A DNA stretch of 64,000 bases from Streptomyces abyssomicinicus. GTDB lineage: Bacteria > Actinomycetota > Actinomycetes > Streptomycetales > Streptomycetaceae. Where the stretch lies: NCBI RefSeq assembly GCF_008974245.1, contig NZ_BBZI01000008.1, forward strand, positions 417,526 through 481,525, given 5' to 3'. Below, piece by piece: positions 8,427 to 17,090 of the stretch. Numbering within the stretch: the stretch's first letter is position 1; the number at the start of each line of letters is the position of its first letter. The notes below the pieces were generated by a model. That model was not told the DNA's origin. It saw nothing but the letters and a program-made list of their open reading frames with translations, and ran no database searches. A program made the position numbers and the translations under genes.

Positions 8427-10258
8427 TCCGCTTCGAACAGGTCTCCGTGACGTACGACGGCACGGCCGAACCCGCCGTGCGGGGGCTCGACTTCGAGATC
8501 CCCGAGGGCGAACTCGCCCTGCTGGTAGGCCCGTCGGGCGTCGGCAAGTCGACGGTGCTGGGCGCGGTGAACGGGTTGGTGCCGCACTTCACCGGTGGCA
8601 CCCTGCGCGGCCGGGTGACGGTGGCGGGCCGTGACACCCGCACCCACAAGCCGCGTGAACTGGCCGACGTGGTGGGCACGGTGGGCCAGGACCCGACCGC
8701 GCACTTCGTCACCGACACGGTGGAGGACGAACTCGCCTACGGCATGGAGTCGCTGGGCCTCGCCCCGGACGTGATGCGCCGCCGCGTCGAGGAGACGCTG
8801 GACCTGCTGGGCCTGGCCGACCTGCGGGAGCGGCCCATCGCCACGCTCTCCGGCGGGCAGCGCCAGCGGGTCGCCATCGGGTCCGTGCTCACCCCGCACC
8901 CCCGGGTGCTGGTGCTGGACGAGCCGACCTCCGCGCTGGACCCGGCGGCCGCGGAGGAGGTCCTGTCGGTGCTCCAGCGGCTGGTGCACGACCTGGGCAC
9001 CACGGTGCTGATGGCCGAGCACCGGCTGGAGCGTGTCGTGCACTACGCGGATCGGGTGCTGCTGCTGCCGGGCCCCGGCGAGACGCCGGTCGTGGGCGCC
9101 CCGGCGGAGGTGATGGTCTCCTCCCCCGTGTTCCCGCCGGTCGTCGAGCTGGGCCGCCTGGCCGGCTGGTCCCCGCTTCCGCTGACCGTCCGCGACGCCC
9201 GCCGCCGCGCCGGCACGCTGCGGGAACGGCTCACCGGCGCCGACGACACGCCGGCCCCGGCCCCGGCCCCGGCCGCCGCCCTGACCGTCCCGGCGCTGCG
9301 CGCCCCCGCGGCGGAGCGCCGCCGCTGGTGGCCCGGCCGCCGCCGCGCCTCGGCCGCCGCGACCGGAGGCGCCGGGGCCGGGGGCGAGGGCGGGAGCACC
9401 GAGGCCGCCGGCGCCGGGGCCGGGAGCGGGATCGCCGAGGCCGCCGGAGTCACGACGGCCGTTGGGTCCACGGGGACCGCAGGGGCCGCGGCGGCCGGTT
9501 CGGCGCCCGCGCCCGCCGTGGTGGACCGGCTGGTGGTGCGCCGGGGCCCGGTCGAGGCACTGCGGTCGGTGTCGCTCACCGTCTCGCCCGGCGAGACCGT
9601 CGCCCTGATGGGCCGCAACGGCGCGGGCAAGTCCACCCTGCTGTCCGCGCTGGTCGGCCTGGTGGAGCCCGCCTCCGGCTCGGTGCTCGCCTGCGGCGCC
9701 GTCCCGCACCGCACCCGGCCGCGCGACCTGGTCCGCCGGGTCGGGCTGGTCCCGCAGGAGCCCCGCGACCTGCTGTACGCGGAGACGGTGGCCGCCGAGT
9801 GCGCCGCCGCCGACCGCGACGCGGGGGCCGGGCCCGGCACCTGCCGCGCCCTGGTGACGGAGCTGCTGCCCGGCATCGCGGACTCCACCCATCCCCGCGA
9901 CCTCTCCGAGGGCCAGCGCCTCACCCTCGCCCTGGCGGTGGTGCTGACCGCGCGCCCGCCGCTGCTGCTGCTCGACGAGCCGACCCGCGGCCTGGACTAC
10001 GCGGCCAAGACGCGCCTGGTCGGCCACCTGCGCCGGCTGGCCGAGGAGGGTCACGCCGTCGTCCTCGCCACCCACGACGTGGAACTGGCGGCCGAGCTGA
10101 CCCACCGGGTGGTGATGCTCGCCGACGGCGAGGTGGTCGCCGACGGCCCGACCGCCGAGGTGGTGCTGGCGCTGCCCGCCTACGCGCCGCAGGTGACCAA
10201 GGTGCTCGCCCCGCAGCGCTGGCTGACCGTGCGGCAGGTCCGGGAGGCCCTGGCATGA
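8423..10258 (+). CDS. ECF transporter ATPase, two domains fused (A and A')
   Basis: 611 aa with two ABC ATPase domains in one chain. Domain 1 has Walker A GPSGVGKST (36-44), signature LSGGQRQR (142-149) and Walker B VLVLDEPTS (162-170). Domain 2 has Walker A GRNGAGKST (397-405), a variant signature LSEGQ (494-498) and Walker B LLLLDEPTRGLD (514-525). A linker of about 90 residues (272-362), rich in Ala, Gly and Pro, joins them. In most ECF systems these are two proteins. The GTG start overlaps the T-component stop, and its own stop overlaps the next ATG. It powers the B12/cobalt uptake unit of this operon. Confidence 0.93.
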   Translation: MIRFEQVSVTYDGTAEPAVRGLDFEIPEGELALLVGPSGVGKSTVLGAVNGLVPHFTGGTLRGRVTVAGRDTRTHKPRELADVVGTVGQDPTAHFVTDTVEDELAYGMESLGLAPDVMRRRVEETLDLLGLADLRERPIATLSGGQRQRVAIGSVLTPHPRVLVLDEPTSALDPAAAEEVLSVLQRLVHDLGTTVLMAEHRLERVVHYADRVLLLPGPGETPVVGAPAEVMVSSPVFPPVVELGRLAGWSPLPLTVRDARRRAGTLRERLTGADDTPAPAPAPAAALTVPALRAPAAERRRWWPGRRRASAAATGGAGAGGEGGSTEAAGAGAGSGIAEAAGVTTAVGSTGTAGAAAAGSAPAPAVVDRLVVRRGPVEALRSVSLTVSPGETVALMGRNGAGKSTLLSALVGLVEPASGSVLACGAVPHRTRPRDLVRRVGLVPQEPRDLLYAETVAAECAAADRDAGAGPGTCRALVTELLPGIADSTHPRDLSEGQRLTLALAVVLTARPPLLLLDEPTRGLDYAAKTRLVGHLRRLAEEGHAVVLATHDVELAAELTHRVVMLADGEVVADGPTAEVVLALPAYAPQVTKVLAPQRWLTVRQVREALA

Positions 10259-11217
10259 CCCCGACCCCCGCGCCCCCGTCCGGGGCCCGCGCCGTCCGGC
10301 TCGGCGCCCGCTCCACGCTGACGCTGCTGCTGGTCGGCGTGGTCGGCCTGGCGGGCTTCGTGTGGCCGCTGCTGGCGCCGCCGGAGTCCTCGGTGGCCGC
10401 CCACCAGGAGGACGCTCCCTGGCTGTTCGCCGGGCTGCTGCTGCTCCTGGTCGCGGTCACCGCGGCCACCATCGCCGAGTCCGGGCTCGGGGCCAAGGCC
10501 GTCGCCATGCTGGGCGTGCTCGCCGCGGCGGGCGCCGCGCTGCGGCCGATCGGGGCGGGCACGGCGGGACTGGAGCCGACGTTCTTCCTGATGGTGCTCG
10601 CCGGCCGCGTCCTCGGCCCGGGCTTCGGCTTCGTCCTGGGCTCGGTGACCCTGTTCGCGTCCGCCCTGCTGACCGGCGGGGTGGGCCCCTGGCTGCCCTT
10701 CCAGATGCTTGCCCTGGGCTGGTTCACCCTGGGCGCGGGACTCCTCCCCCGCCGCCCCGCCGGCCGTGCGGAGATCTGGATGCTCGCCGGGTACGGGTTC
10801 GTGGCGGCCTTCGGTTACGGAACCCTGATGAACCTCCAGGGGTGGCCCTTCCTGACCGGTTCGATCGCCTCGGCCATCGCCCCCGACCCCGGCGCGCCCC
10901 TCGCGGACAACCTGGCCCGTTTCGTCGCCTACTGCCTGACCACGTCCATGGGCTGGGACCTCGGCCGCGCCCTGCTCACCACGGTCCTCACCCTGTCCGT
11001 CGGCCCGGCCGTCCTGCGCGCCCTGCGCCGGGCCACCCGGCAGGCGGCGTTCGAGGCCCCGGTCTCCTTCGAGGCCCCGGTCTCCTTCGAGGCCCCGGTC
11101 TCCTTCGAGGCTCCGGCCCCGTCCGGGACCCCGGCGCCACCCGGGACCTCGGCACCGTCCGGCACCTCGGCCGCTCCGGCACCGCCCGGAAACCCGGCAC
11201 CGCCCGGGAAGCCCTGA
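10255..11217 (+). CDS. ECF transporter substrate-binding S component, CbrT-like
   Basis: 320 aa. Six or so membrane helices are followed by a low-complexity cytoplasmic tail. The core resembles the ECF S-component family linked to B12 (PTFFLMVLAGRVLGPGFGF and TGGVGPWLPFQMLALGW), and the cobalamin riboswitch in front of the operon supports cobalamin or a precursor as substrate. ATGA overlap with the ATPase gene. The last 60 residues are a Pro/Ala/Gly/Ser tail that begins with a near-perfect run of FEAPVS hexapeptides encoded by an 18-bp DNA repeat (11050-11103). Last gene of the operon; a strong hairpin follows. Confidence 0.85.
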   Translation: MTPTPAPPSGARAVRLGARSTLTLLLVGVVGLAGFVWPLLAPPESSVAAHQEDAPWLFAGLLLLLVAVTAATIAESGLGAKAVAMLGVLAAAGAALRPIGAGTAGLEPTFFLMVLAGRVLGPGFGFVLGSVTLFASALLTGGVGPWLPFQMLALGWFTLGAGLLPRRPAGRAEIWMLAGYGFVAAFGYGTLMNLQGWPFLTGSIASAIAPDPGAPLADNLARFVAYCLTTSMGWDLGRALLTTVLTLSVGPAVLRALRRATRQAAFEAPVSFEAPVSFEAPVSFEAPAPSGTPAPPGTSAPSGTSAAPAPPGNPAPPGKP

Positions 11218-11233
11218 CCCCCGCGCACCGGCA

Positions 11234-11266
11234 GGGCCCGGCCCCCTCGACCGGGGAGCCGGGCCC
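11234..11266. terminator. Hairpin between convergent genes
   Basis: GGGCCCGGC (11234-11242) pairs with GCCGGGCCC (11258-11266), and an inner CCCC/GGGG extends the stem. It separates the B12 operon from the convergent lipase gene and could serve both. Confidence 0.75.
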
Positions 11267-11284
11267 TTCGCGTGCCGCCGCGCG

Positions 11285-12001
11285 TCAGGCGACGAAGTCC
11301 GCGATGTCGCCGAGCACGCCCGTGTCGGCGAGGAACCCGATGTGCGTGGTGCACAGCACCGCGTTGTTGTCGGCGCCGTCCAGCCGGGTGCTGGTGTAGG
11401 GAAGGATGATCCCGTCGCAGGCCGAGTACCAGGTGGCGTACTCGGTGGTGCCCGGCGTCTCGTCGCCCGAGGTGATCTGGGAGATGAACGAGGAGCCGGG
11501 GTACATCTGCTGGCAGGTCACGTAGACCAGACAGGCCCCGGCGTAGGTGGTGCCGTGGTTGGCGCCGGCGATCGAGGCCAGGTGGCTGACGTTGCTGTGG
11601 CCGCCGAGCACCTTCAGGTAGTACTGGCTGACCAGGCCCCCCATCGAGTGGTTGACGATGGCGACCTTGCTCGCGCCGGTCCGCGACTTGACGTTCTGGA
11701 CGAACGACGCGAGGCCCTGGGCGTTCTGGACGTTGTTCCCGTACGAGTTGTACTCGTAGGCGAACAGCCGGTCGGCGGACCAGCCCTTGGCGCGGAAGAC
11801 CGACATGGCGGTGGTCCAGTTGGACGCGCTGCCGGTGTAGCCGTGCACGAAGACCACCGGGGTGCTGGTGCTCATCGGCGCGGCCTCGGCCGCCGTGCCC
11901 GCCGTGCTCGCGGGGGTCGCCGCGGTGGCGGGGCCGGAGACGGTGAGGGCGATGGCGCAGGCGGCGAGGACGCCGAGAAGACGGCGCAGGGGGCGACGCA
12001 T
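11285..12001 (-). CDS. Secreted lipase/esterase, alpha/beta-hydrolase
   Basis: 238 aa with a signal peptide (1-27, ends ATAA) and a mature lipase_2-type fold. Oxyanion loop HGYTG (53-57), nucleophile elbow NHSMGG with Ser119, and likely partners Asp196 (ACDGII) and His220 (TTHIGF). The NHS elbow in place of GHS is seen in Streptomyces class I-like lipases such as the LipA/EstA group. Paired cysteines (157/163, 195/217) suggest disulphides, in line with export. It hydrolyses esters of fatty acids; the chain-length preference cannot be read. Single gene, convergent to the B12 operon. Confidence 0.9.
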   Translation of the reverse strand: MRRPLRRLLGVLAACAIALTVSGPATAATPASTAGTAAEAAPMSTSTPVVFVHGYTGSASNWTTAMSVFRAKGWSADRLFAYEYNSYGNNVQNAQGLASFVQNVKSRTGASKVAIVNHSMGGLVSQYYLKVLGGHSNVSHLASIAGANHGTTYAGACLVYVTCQQMYPGSSFISQITSGDETPGTTEYATWYSACDGIILPYTSTRLDGADNNAVLCTTHIGFLADTGVLGDIADFVA

Positions 12002-12117
12002 GGGTTCCTCCGAGGGTGAGGCGGGGGGCGGACGCCGTCAGGGTCCCGTCGCCCGCCGGGCGCCCGCATCGGCGAAACGACCGGTGCCCGCGGGAGCCCC
12101 TGCCCCGGCCGTCGGCC

Positions 12118-12627
12118 TCACAGGTCCTTGGCGAACCAGTGCTCGGCGTACACGCCGTCGTTGTGCGGGGGTGTCTCCCGGTACCCGAGGCGCGCGTACA
12201 GCGCCCTGGCCTCGACCAGATCGCTCCGGGTGTCCAGGATCATCCGCCGGGCGCCGAGCTCCCGCGCCGCCTCCTCGGCCGCCGCGACCAGCAGCGCGGC
12301 GCCGCCCCTGCCCCGGTGGGCGGGCAGCAGGAACACCCGGGTGAGTTCGGCGGCCCCGTCCCCCGCGAGGCGCACCCCCGCCGTCCCGGCCGGCGCGCCG
12401 TCGTACCGTGCGACCAGCAGCGCGCCGCCGGGCGGCCGCAGTCCGTGCCCGCTCCCGGCGGCGGCGATCTCCCGCTCCAGTTCCTCCGGGTCGGTCCGCC
12501 GCCCTTCGTGGAGCAGGTACCAGCGGTCGCTGACCTCGGTGTAGTACTCCCGCCACAGCGCCACGGCGTCGGCGGAGGTCACCTCCTCGGGCGCGACCGA
12601 CCATGCGGCGGCGGGGCGAAGCGTCAT
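12118..12627 (-). CDS. GNAT-family N-acetyltransferase
   Basis: 169 aa. Acetyl-CoA loop RGRGGAALLVAAAEEAAREL (motif A, R/Q-x-x-G-x-G/A) after strand ELTRVFLLPAH, and a C-terminal ALYARLGYRETPP typical of motif B. The acceptor cannot be predicted. The ATG at 12627 is used; a GTG 15 nt upstream is possible. Divergent from the lipoprotein gene at 12736, with a 108-bp intergenic region. Confidence 0.85.
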   Translation of the reverse strand: MTLRPAAAWSVAPEEVTSADAVALWREYYTEVSDRWYLLHEGRRTDPEELEREIAAAGSGHGLRPPGGALLVARYDGAPAGTAGVRLAGDGAAELTRVFLLPAHRGRGGAALLVAAAEEAARELGARRMILDTRSDLVEARALYARLGYRETPPHNDGVYAEHWFAKDL

Positions 12628-12722
12628 GCCGGGGATTCTCACCGCGCGGCACCGGCCCGCCAAACCGTTTTCCTCCTGTAACAGTCGGGTCCGTTCGGGC
12701 CCCCGGACCGCCGGCCGCTTCG

Positions 12723-12728
12723 TAGCAT
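12723..12728 (+). promoter_or_regulatory. -10 box TAGCAT of a probable leaderless promoter
   Basis: TAGCAT ends 7 nt before the ATG at 12736, with no Shine-Dalgarno between them, so transcription would start at or within a base of the start codon. No good -35 hexamer is visible. Confidence 0.35.
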
Positions 12729-12735
12729 TCCGGTC

Positions 12736-13437
12736 ATGCGACGAATTCCCCGTGTTTTCCTGGGTGTTGCCGCCGCCGCGCTGCTGGTCGCCGGCTGTGG
12801 ACCCGACGACGGGGCGGCCACCGGCCCCGGTCCGGAGGGCGGCGCGGGCTCCGCCTCCGGCGCCGCGCCAAAGTCCTCGGCGGCGAAGGCCGCTCCGCTG
12901 GCCGTGGCCGTCACCGGCCCTCAGAAGGGGGTCGCCGAGAGCGGCGCGGACATGGAGGAGCCCCCCGGAAAGCCGGACGGCGGGGCGGACTTCACCACCC
13001 AGGTCGAGTACGCGCTCCAGGGGGACCTGCTGAGCGACGCCAGGGTGGCGGGCAGGACCACCGCGGTCTGCCCCCACGGCGTCACCCGGGAGGCGAAGGC
13101 GACCAGCGCGTGCACGGTGACGTACGAGGGGGTCGAGATCCCCTACACCGTCACCATCGGCGAGACCTACGAGCCGGACGACATCCTCACCCCGTACCGC
13201 GCCGAGCCGCGGAAGCGGCTGCTGGTCGCCCGGCGCGTCCACCACGAGTTCTGGGAGCGGTTCGGCGGCGACGCCGGCACCGAGCTGTCCTGCGACGAGA
13301 TCCCCGTCGCCGCCGCGGTCGACGGGTCCGCGCCCACCGGGTACACCTGCCAGACCGTCCGGGACGGCGGCGCCGCCACCCGGTACACGGTGGCCGCGGA
13401 TTCCGACGGACCCCTGTTCGACCGCGTCCAGGACTGA
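12736..13437 (+). CDS. DUF4333-like lipoprotein
   Basis: 233 aa with a lipoprotein signal: lipobox LVAGC and acylated Cys21. After a flexible Ala/Gly/Ser linker there are two DUF4333-like cysteine-containing segments, one around TAVCPHGVTREAKATSACTV and one around LSCDEIPVAAAVDG...YTCQT. These are usually membrane-anchored extracytoplasmic domains of unknown role in actinomycetes. Leaderless expression is likely from the -10 box just before the ATG. Confidence 0.75.
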   Translation: MRRIPRVFLGVAAAALLVAGCGPDDGAATGPGPEGGAGSASGAAPKSSAAKAAPLAVAVTGPQKGVAESGADMEEPPGKPDGGADFTTQVEYALQGDLLSDARVAGRTTAVCPHGVTREAKATSACTVTYEGVEIPYTVTIGETYEPDDILTPYRAEPRKRLLVARRVHHEFWERFGGDAGTELSCDEIPVAAAVDGSAPTGYTCQTVRDGGAATRYTVAADSDGPLFDRVQD

Positions 13438-13566
13438 CCGGCACGGCGGCGGCGCGTGCTCACGGTGACGGACACGGGCGGCGGGCCGGGGTCATAATCC
13501 CCGGGGAAGGGGACCCGCGGGTTCCCTCCGCCCCGTCCGGCCGGCCCCAGGGAAAGGACCAGTCCG

Positions 13567-14253
13567 ATGAGCGAACCCTCAGGCGGGAATCCCGCGGTCT
13601 GGAACGACGTCGACGACTATCTGTCCGCCCTGCTCGCCCCGGAGGACGAGGCGCTGACGGCGGCCCTGCGCGACGCGGAGGAGGCTGGCCTGCCGCCGAT
13701 CGGCGTGTCGGCGACCGCGGGCAAGCTGCTGCGCCTGCTGGCCGAGACGCGGGGCGCCCGGAACATCCTGGAGATCGGCACGCTGGCCGGGTACAGCACC
13801 ATCTGGCTGGCCCGCGCCCTGCCCGCGGACGGCCGCCTGGTCACTCTGGAGTACGAGGAGCGGCACGCCGCGATCGCCCGCCGCAACCTCGCCCGGGCGG
13901 GGCTGGACCGGATCGTGGAGGTGCGGGTGGGCCCGGCGCTGGAGTCGCTGCCGAAGCTGGCCGACGAGCACCCGCCCCCCTTCGACCTGGTGTTCATCGA
14001 CGCCGACAAGGCCAACAACGCGCACTACGTGGAGTGGGCGCTGCGGCTGACTTCGGCGGGCAGCCTGATCGTCGTGGACAACGTGGTGCGCGGCGGCCGG
14101 GTCACCGACGCCGGCAGCGACGCCCCGGACGTCCGCGGCACCCGTGCCGCGCTGGAACTGATCGCCTCGCACCCGAGGCTCGCCGGCACCGCGCTGCAGA
14201 CGGTGGGGGTCAAGGGGCACGACGGGTTCGCGCTGGCACGGGTGCTGGCGTAA
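13567..14253 (+). CDS. O-methyltransferase, metal-dependent (Methyltransf_3)
   Basis: 228 aa. Caffeoyl-CoA-O-methyltransferase-like: SAM motif ILEIGTLAGYST (67-78), metal ligands in FIDADK (D145) and VVDNVV (D171, N172), and the C-terminal GHDGFALARV. The family transfers methyl groups from SAM to catechol hydroxyls in a Mg2+-dependent reaction. AAAGG precedes the ATG at a spacing of about 8. A CATAAT -10-like hexamer lies at 13493-13498. Single gene. Confidence 0.92.
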   Translation: MSEPSGGNPAVWNDVDDYLSALLAPEDEALTAALRDAEEAGLPPIGVSATAGKLLRLLAETRGARNILEIGTLAGYSTIWLARALPADGRLVTLEYEERHAAIARRNLARAGLDRIVEVRVGPALESLPKLADEHPPPFDLVFIDADKANNAHYVEWALRLTSAGSLIVVDNVVRGGRVTDAGSDAPDVRGTRAALELIASHPRLAGTALQTVGVKGHDGFALARVLA

Positions 14254-14279
14254 CGGCGCCCCGCCGGCCCCGGGGGGGG

Positions 14280-14672
14280 TCAGGCCTCGTGGTAGAAGCC
14301 CACGTTGACGCTGCGGGGCGAGGTGCGGTCCTGGACGACGATCTCGCCGGAGCCGCCGGGCGGCAGGGTGACCGTGCCGCCGTAGGCCAGCGGGTGGGTG
14401 GCGCCGCCCATCAGGATGCGGACCTCGGAGGAGGGGTCCGGCTGGGAGCCGCGCAGCCAGGTCAGGTGCCAGACGCCGTCCGAGCCGTACTGGAACTCCA
14501 GGTGGACCCGGGAGACGAACAGCCAGTCCGACGGCGTGCCGAGCCGGCACACCGCCTTGTCGCGGCCGACCCGCAGCACCGAGCCGGGGGCGCTGGGCGC
14601 GTCGGCCATCTGCATGCCGGCCGTGGCGCCCTCGTCCGTGCCGGAGACGGCGGCCATGGTCAGTTCGAGCAC
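14280..14672 (-). CDS. FHA-like domain protein
   Basis: 130 aa. VGRDKAV (35-41) and SRVHLEF (54-60) match the arginine and SxxH positions of a forkhead-associated phosphothreonine-binding domain, followed by beta-strand sequence up to the end. It is a stand-alone domain with no partner enzyme in the window. The GTG start at 14672 is chosen because GAGGAG lies 8-9 nt upstream; the frame stays open further upstream without a credible start. Divergent from the DUF1992 gene. Confidence 0.7.
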   Translation of the reverse strand: MLELTMAAVSGTDEGATAGMQMADAPSAPGSVLRVGRDKAVCRLGTPSDWLFVSRVHLEFQYGSDGVWHLTWLRGSQPDPSSEVRILMGGATHPLAYGGTVTLPPGGSGEIVVQDRTSPRSVNVGFYHEA

Positions 14673-14762
14673 TGCGCTCAGCTCCTCGTGGTGCGTACCG
14701 GGCGGACCGGTGCCGATGATAGATCGGCCTGATGCCGCTCGTCCGCCGGACCTCCGGTCCGG

Positions 14763-14768
14763 GACAAT
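14763..14768 (+). promoter_or_regulatory. -10 box GACAAT of a probable leaderless promoter
   Basis: GACAAT ends 6 nt before the ATG at 14775 and there is no Shine-Dalgarno, which fits leaderless translation. Confidence 0.35.
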
Positions 14769-14774
14769 GGACGC

Positions 14775-15173
14775 ATGACCGAACGGAAGCCTCCGGGCGT
14801 GCGCTTCGAGTCCTGGGTGGACCGCCAGATCCGTGAGGCGGAGGCCCGGGGCGAGTTCGCCGATCTGCCGGGCGCGGGCAAGCCCCTGCCGGACCTCGGC
14901 GCCGCGCACGACGACCTGTGGTGGGTGAAGCGCAAGATGGCCCGCGAGGGCCTGTCCGTGCTGCCTCCGGCGCTTGCCCTGCGCAAAGAGGCCGAGGACG
15001 CCCACGAGGCGGCACTGGCCGCCCCGACGGAACGGGCCGCGCGCAAGATCCTCGAGGACGTGAACGTCAAGATCCGCGACATGATGTACAAGCCGCCGCC
15101 GGGCCCGCCGCTGGGCCGCAAGCCCTTCGACGTGGAGGGCGTGCTGGCCGAGCGGCGGGCCCGGCGGGACTGA
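14775..15173 (+). CDS. DUF1992 (DnaJ-homologue C28-type) protein
   Basis: 132 aa. The whole protein is the DUF1992 domain: FESWVDRQIREAEARGEFADLPGAGKPL and DDLWWVKRKMAREGLSVLPPALALRKE are near-consensus. No J domain is present, as in other bacterial members. Function is unknown. Upstream lies a -10 box directly before the ATG. Confidence 0.88.
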   Translation: MTERKPPGVRFESWVDRQIREAEARGEFADLPGAGKPLPDLGAAHDDLWWVKRKMAREGLSVLPPALALRKEAEDAHEAALAAPTERAARKILEDVNVKIRDMMYKPPPGPPLGRKPFDVEGVLAERRARRD

Positions 15174-15211
15174 GCTTCTCCGTTCCTCTGTTCCGGAACT
15201 CTCTGGGCGTG

Positions 15212-16243
15212 TCAGAGCCGCAGCAGCCGCTCGGTGAGCTCGCGGTAGTCGCGCAGGATCAGCCGGAGCTGCTCGGTGTCGGCGGACGGGTCGGCGGTCT
15301 CGTCGCCGAGGGACTGCCAGGCGGTGCGCAGCGTGCGGCGCCGGGCGGTCAGGCAGGAGCTGAGGCGTTCGGACACCTCGTCCAGGATCTTCTCGGCCTC
15401 GGCCACCGAACCGCGGGGCTCGTCGACGAAGCCGCCCATGGCGTGGTGCAGGCGCTGGGCCTGCTTCTCGGTGTCCTCGTGCGGCAGCAGCCGGTGCAGC
15501 GTCTCGCCGGGGCCGTCGTCGGCGTGGCGGGCGCCGGTGTGGTGCGTCCCGGTGCCGTGGGTGCCGGTGCCGTGGGTGCCGGTGCCGTGGGTGCCGGTGC
15601 CGTTGGTGCCGGTGCCGTAGGTGTCGCGGCCGTGGGTGCCGTGGTCGTCCCCCGTGCCGGTGACGCCTCCGAACGGGCCGCCTGTCACGTTGCCCACGCC
15701 GGTCGTGCTCTGCGTGGCCTGCGGGCCGGGCGTGGCCCGCGGGCTGTGCGCGCCCGTGTCCTCCGGTGCGCCGGCGGCACCGTCGTACGGCGTGGAGTGC
15801 GCGGGGACGCCGTCGTGGGCGCCGCCGCCCTGGAGGCCCGTGCCCTGCGTGCCGGAGGTGCCGTGGCCGTCCGCGGAGCCGTGGGTGTCCTGGAACACCT
15901 GGCCGTCCCGGATCCCCTGGCCGGCGGACCGGTCGCGCTGGTCCTGGAGGTCGTGGCTGTCCGCGCCCGGCGGGACGCCGGGGTCGCTCAGCGGGCGGAC
16001 CGGGGTGACGGCGGCGTCCGGCGAACCGCCGGGGCCCCACCCTCCGGTGCCCGTGCCGTCGTCGGTGTGCCCGACCGGCGCGTGGTCCGCGTGCCCCACG
16101 TGTCCGACGTGGTCCGGGTGACCGGTGTGGTCCGTGTGTCCGGTGTGGTCCGGGTGGCCCGTGTGGCCGGTGCGGTCCGTTCCCCGGTCGGTGGTGTGGT
16201 CGGTCAGGCGGTCCTTGATGCGGTCTGTCATGCGGTCGCTCAT
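15212..16243 (-). CDS. His/Gly/Thr-rich repetitive protein, unknown function
   Basis: 343 aa. Three zones: an N-terminal 1-60 tract of TGHxDH repeats, a long Gly/Thr/His/Asp-rich middle that contains a GTGTHGTGTHGTGTH pentapeptide array (DNA at about 15540-15620), and a helical C-terminal domain of about 110 residues (DTEKQAQRLHHAMGGFVDEP onwards). The C-terminal domain shares the pattern ESP/EPRGSVAEAxxxLxE with the protein encoded just upstream, so the two look like paralogous domains. No signal peptide or membrane helix. The 3-bp gap after the upstream gene implies one operon. The His spacing could bind metal ions; that is inference. Confidence 0.7.
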   Translation of the reverse strand: MSDRMTDRIKDRLTDHTTDRGTDRTGHTGHPDHTGHTDHTGHPDHVGHVGHADHAPVGHTDDGTGTGGWGPGGSPDAAVTPVRPLSDPGVPPGADSHDLQDQRDRSAGQGIRDGQVFQDTHGSADGHGTSGTQGTGLQGGGAHDGVPAHSTPYDGAAGAPEDTGAHSPRATPGPQATQSTTGVGNVTGGPFGGVTGTGDDHGTHGRDTYGTGTNGTGTHGTGTHGTGTHGTGTHHTGARHADDGPGETLHRLLPHEDTEKQAQRLHHAMGGFVDEPRGSVAEAEKILDEVSERLSSCLTARRRTLRTAWQSLGDETADPSADTEQLRLILRDYRELTERLLRL

Positions 16244-16246
16244 GCG

Positions 16247-16948
16247 TCAGCTCCCCTTCGCGTGGTTCCGGGTGAGGGCGCCCGGCAGGTGGGACCGGGT
16301 CAGGTCGCCGGTGGCGCCGTGGCCGCCGTGCCGCTCGCCGTGCCCGCGGGCGTCGTGGGCGCCCTGCGTGGCGGGGCCCGTGCGGTGGGTGCGGTTCTCG
16401 TGGATCAGTGCGTCGAAGAGCGCGCGGCCCTCCACCAAGGCCTCGCGCAGTTCCTCGGTGGCCGAGCTGCTCTCCGCGGCCCCTCCGGCGGCGGCCAGCG
16501 CCGCACGGTGGATCCGCCGGTAGCCGTTCACGTGGTGCGGGTGGTGGACGGAGAGCGCGGAGACCTGCTCCTCGTACTCGTTGCCGGCCGGGAAGCCCCG
16601 GGACGCGGCGAGTTCGGCGAGGAGGCGGTCGGCCTCGGCCACCGACTCCCGCGGCGACTCGACGAAACGCTCCTGGGCGGCCGCCCAGCTCGTCTCGTAC
16701 CGCTGCCGCTCGGCGGGCTCCAGCGGTCGCGTGCTCAGCCGGCCGTGGCGCTCGACCCGGGCGGAGAGTTCCCGCTCGGCGGCACCGGTGTCACCGTCGT
16801 ACCGGGCGACGGTTCGTTCGTACTCCGGCCCGAAGCGCTTGCGCAGGTTGCGGCCGCCGTTGGCGCCTCGGGACTTGGCGATGAAGGCCGCGATCAGGAC
16901 GACGGCGGCCACGATGACGATCAGAGCGATGATCACGCCTTGGGACAT
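16247..16948 (-). CDS. Membrane-anchored helical protein, unknown function
   Basis: 233 aa. One N-terminal membrane helix (SQGVIIALIVIVAAVVLIAAFI), then a cytoplasmic helical domain with RKRFGPEYERTVARYDGDT and SPRESVAEADRLLAELAASRG, ending in a His/Gly-rich tail (HGERHGGHG). The start is the ATG at 16948, with GGAAGG 6 nt upstream. The RFGPEYDRTV-type sequence is a recurrent Streptomyces family, usually annotated as hypothetical. It is the first gene of a two-gene operon with the His-rich protein. Confidence 0.75.
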   Translation of the reverse strand: MSQGVIIALIVIVAAVVLIAAFIAKSRGANGGRNLRKRFGPEYERTVARYDGDTGAAERELSARVERHGRLSTRPLEPAERQRYETSWAAAQERFVESPRESVAEADRLLAELAASRGFPAGNEYEEQVSALSVHHPHHVNGYRRIHRAALAAAGGAAESSSATEELREALVEGRALFDALIHENRTHRTGPATQGAHDARGHGERHGGHGATGDLTRSHLPGALTRNHAKGS

Positions 16949-17090
16949 GGAAGCCTTCCGGGTTCGCTCCCGGCCCGCTCTCGTCGCGGACCGCTTCGTC
17001 CCGTTCGTCTTGCCTCGGCCGCATCGCTCAAACGGCGCATTCACGGCAGGGGAGGCGGGACGCACCGCCTCCGGAGCGCCCGCACGCCTC

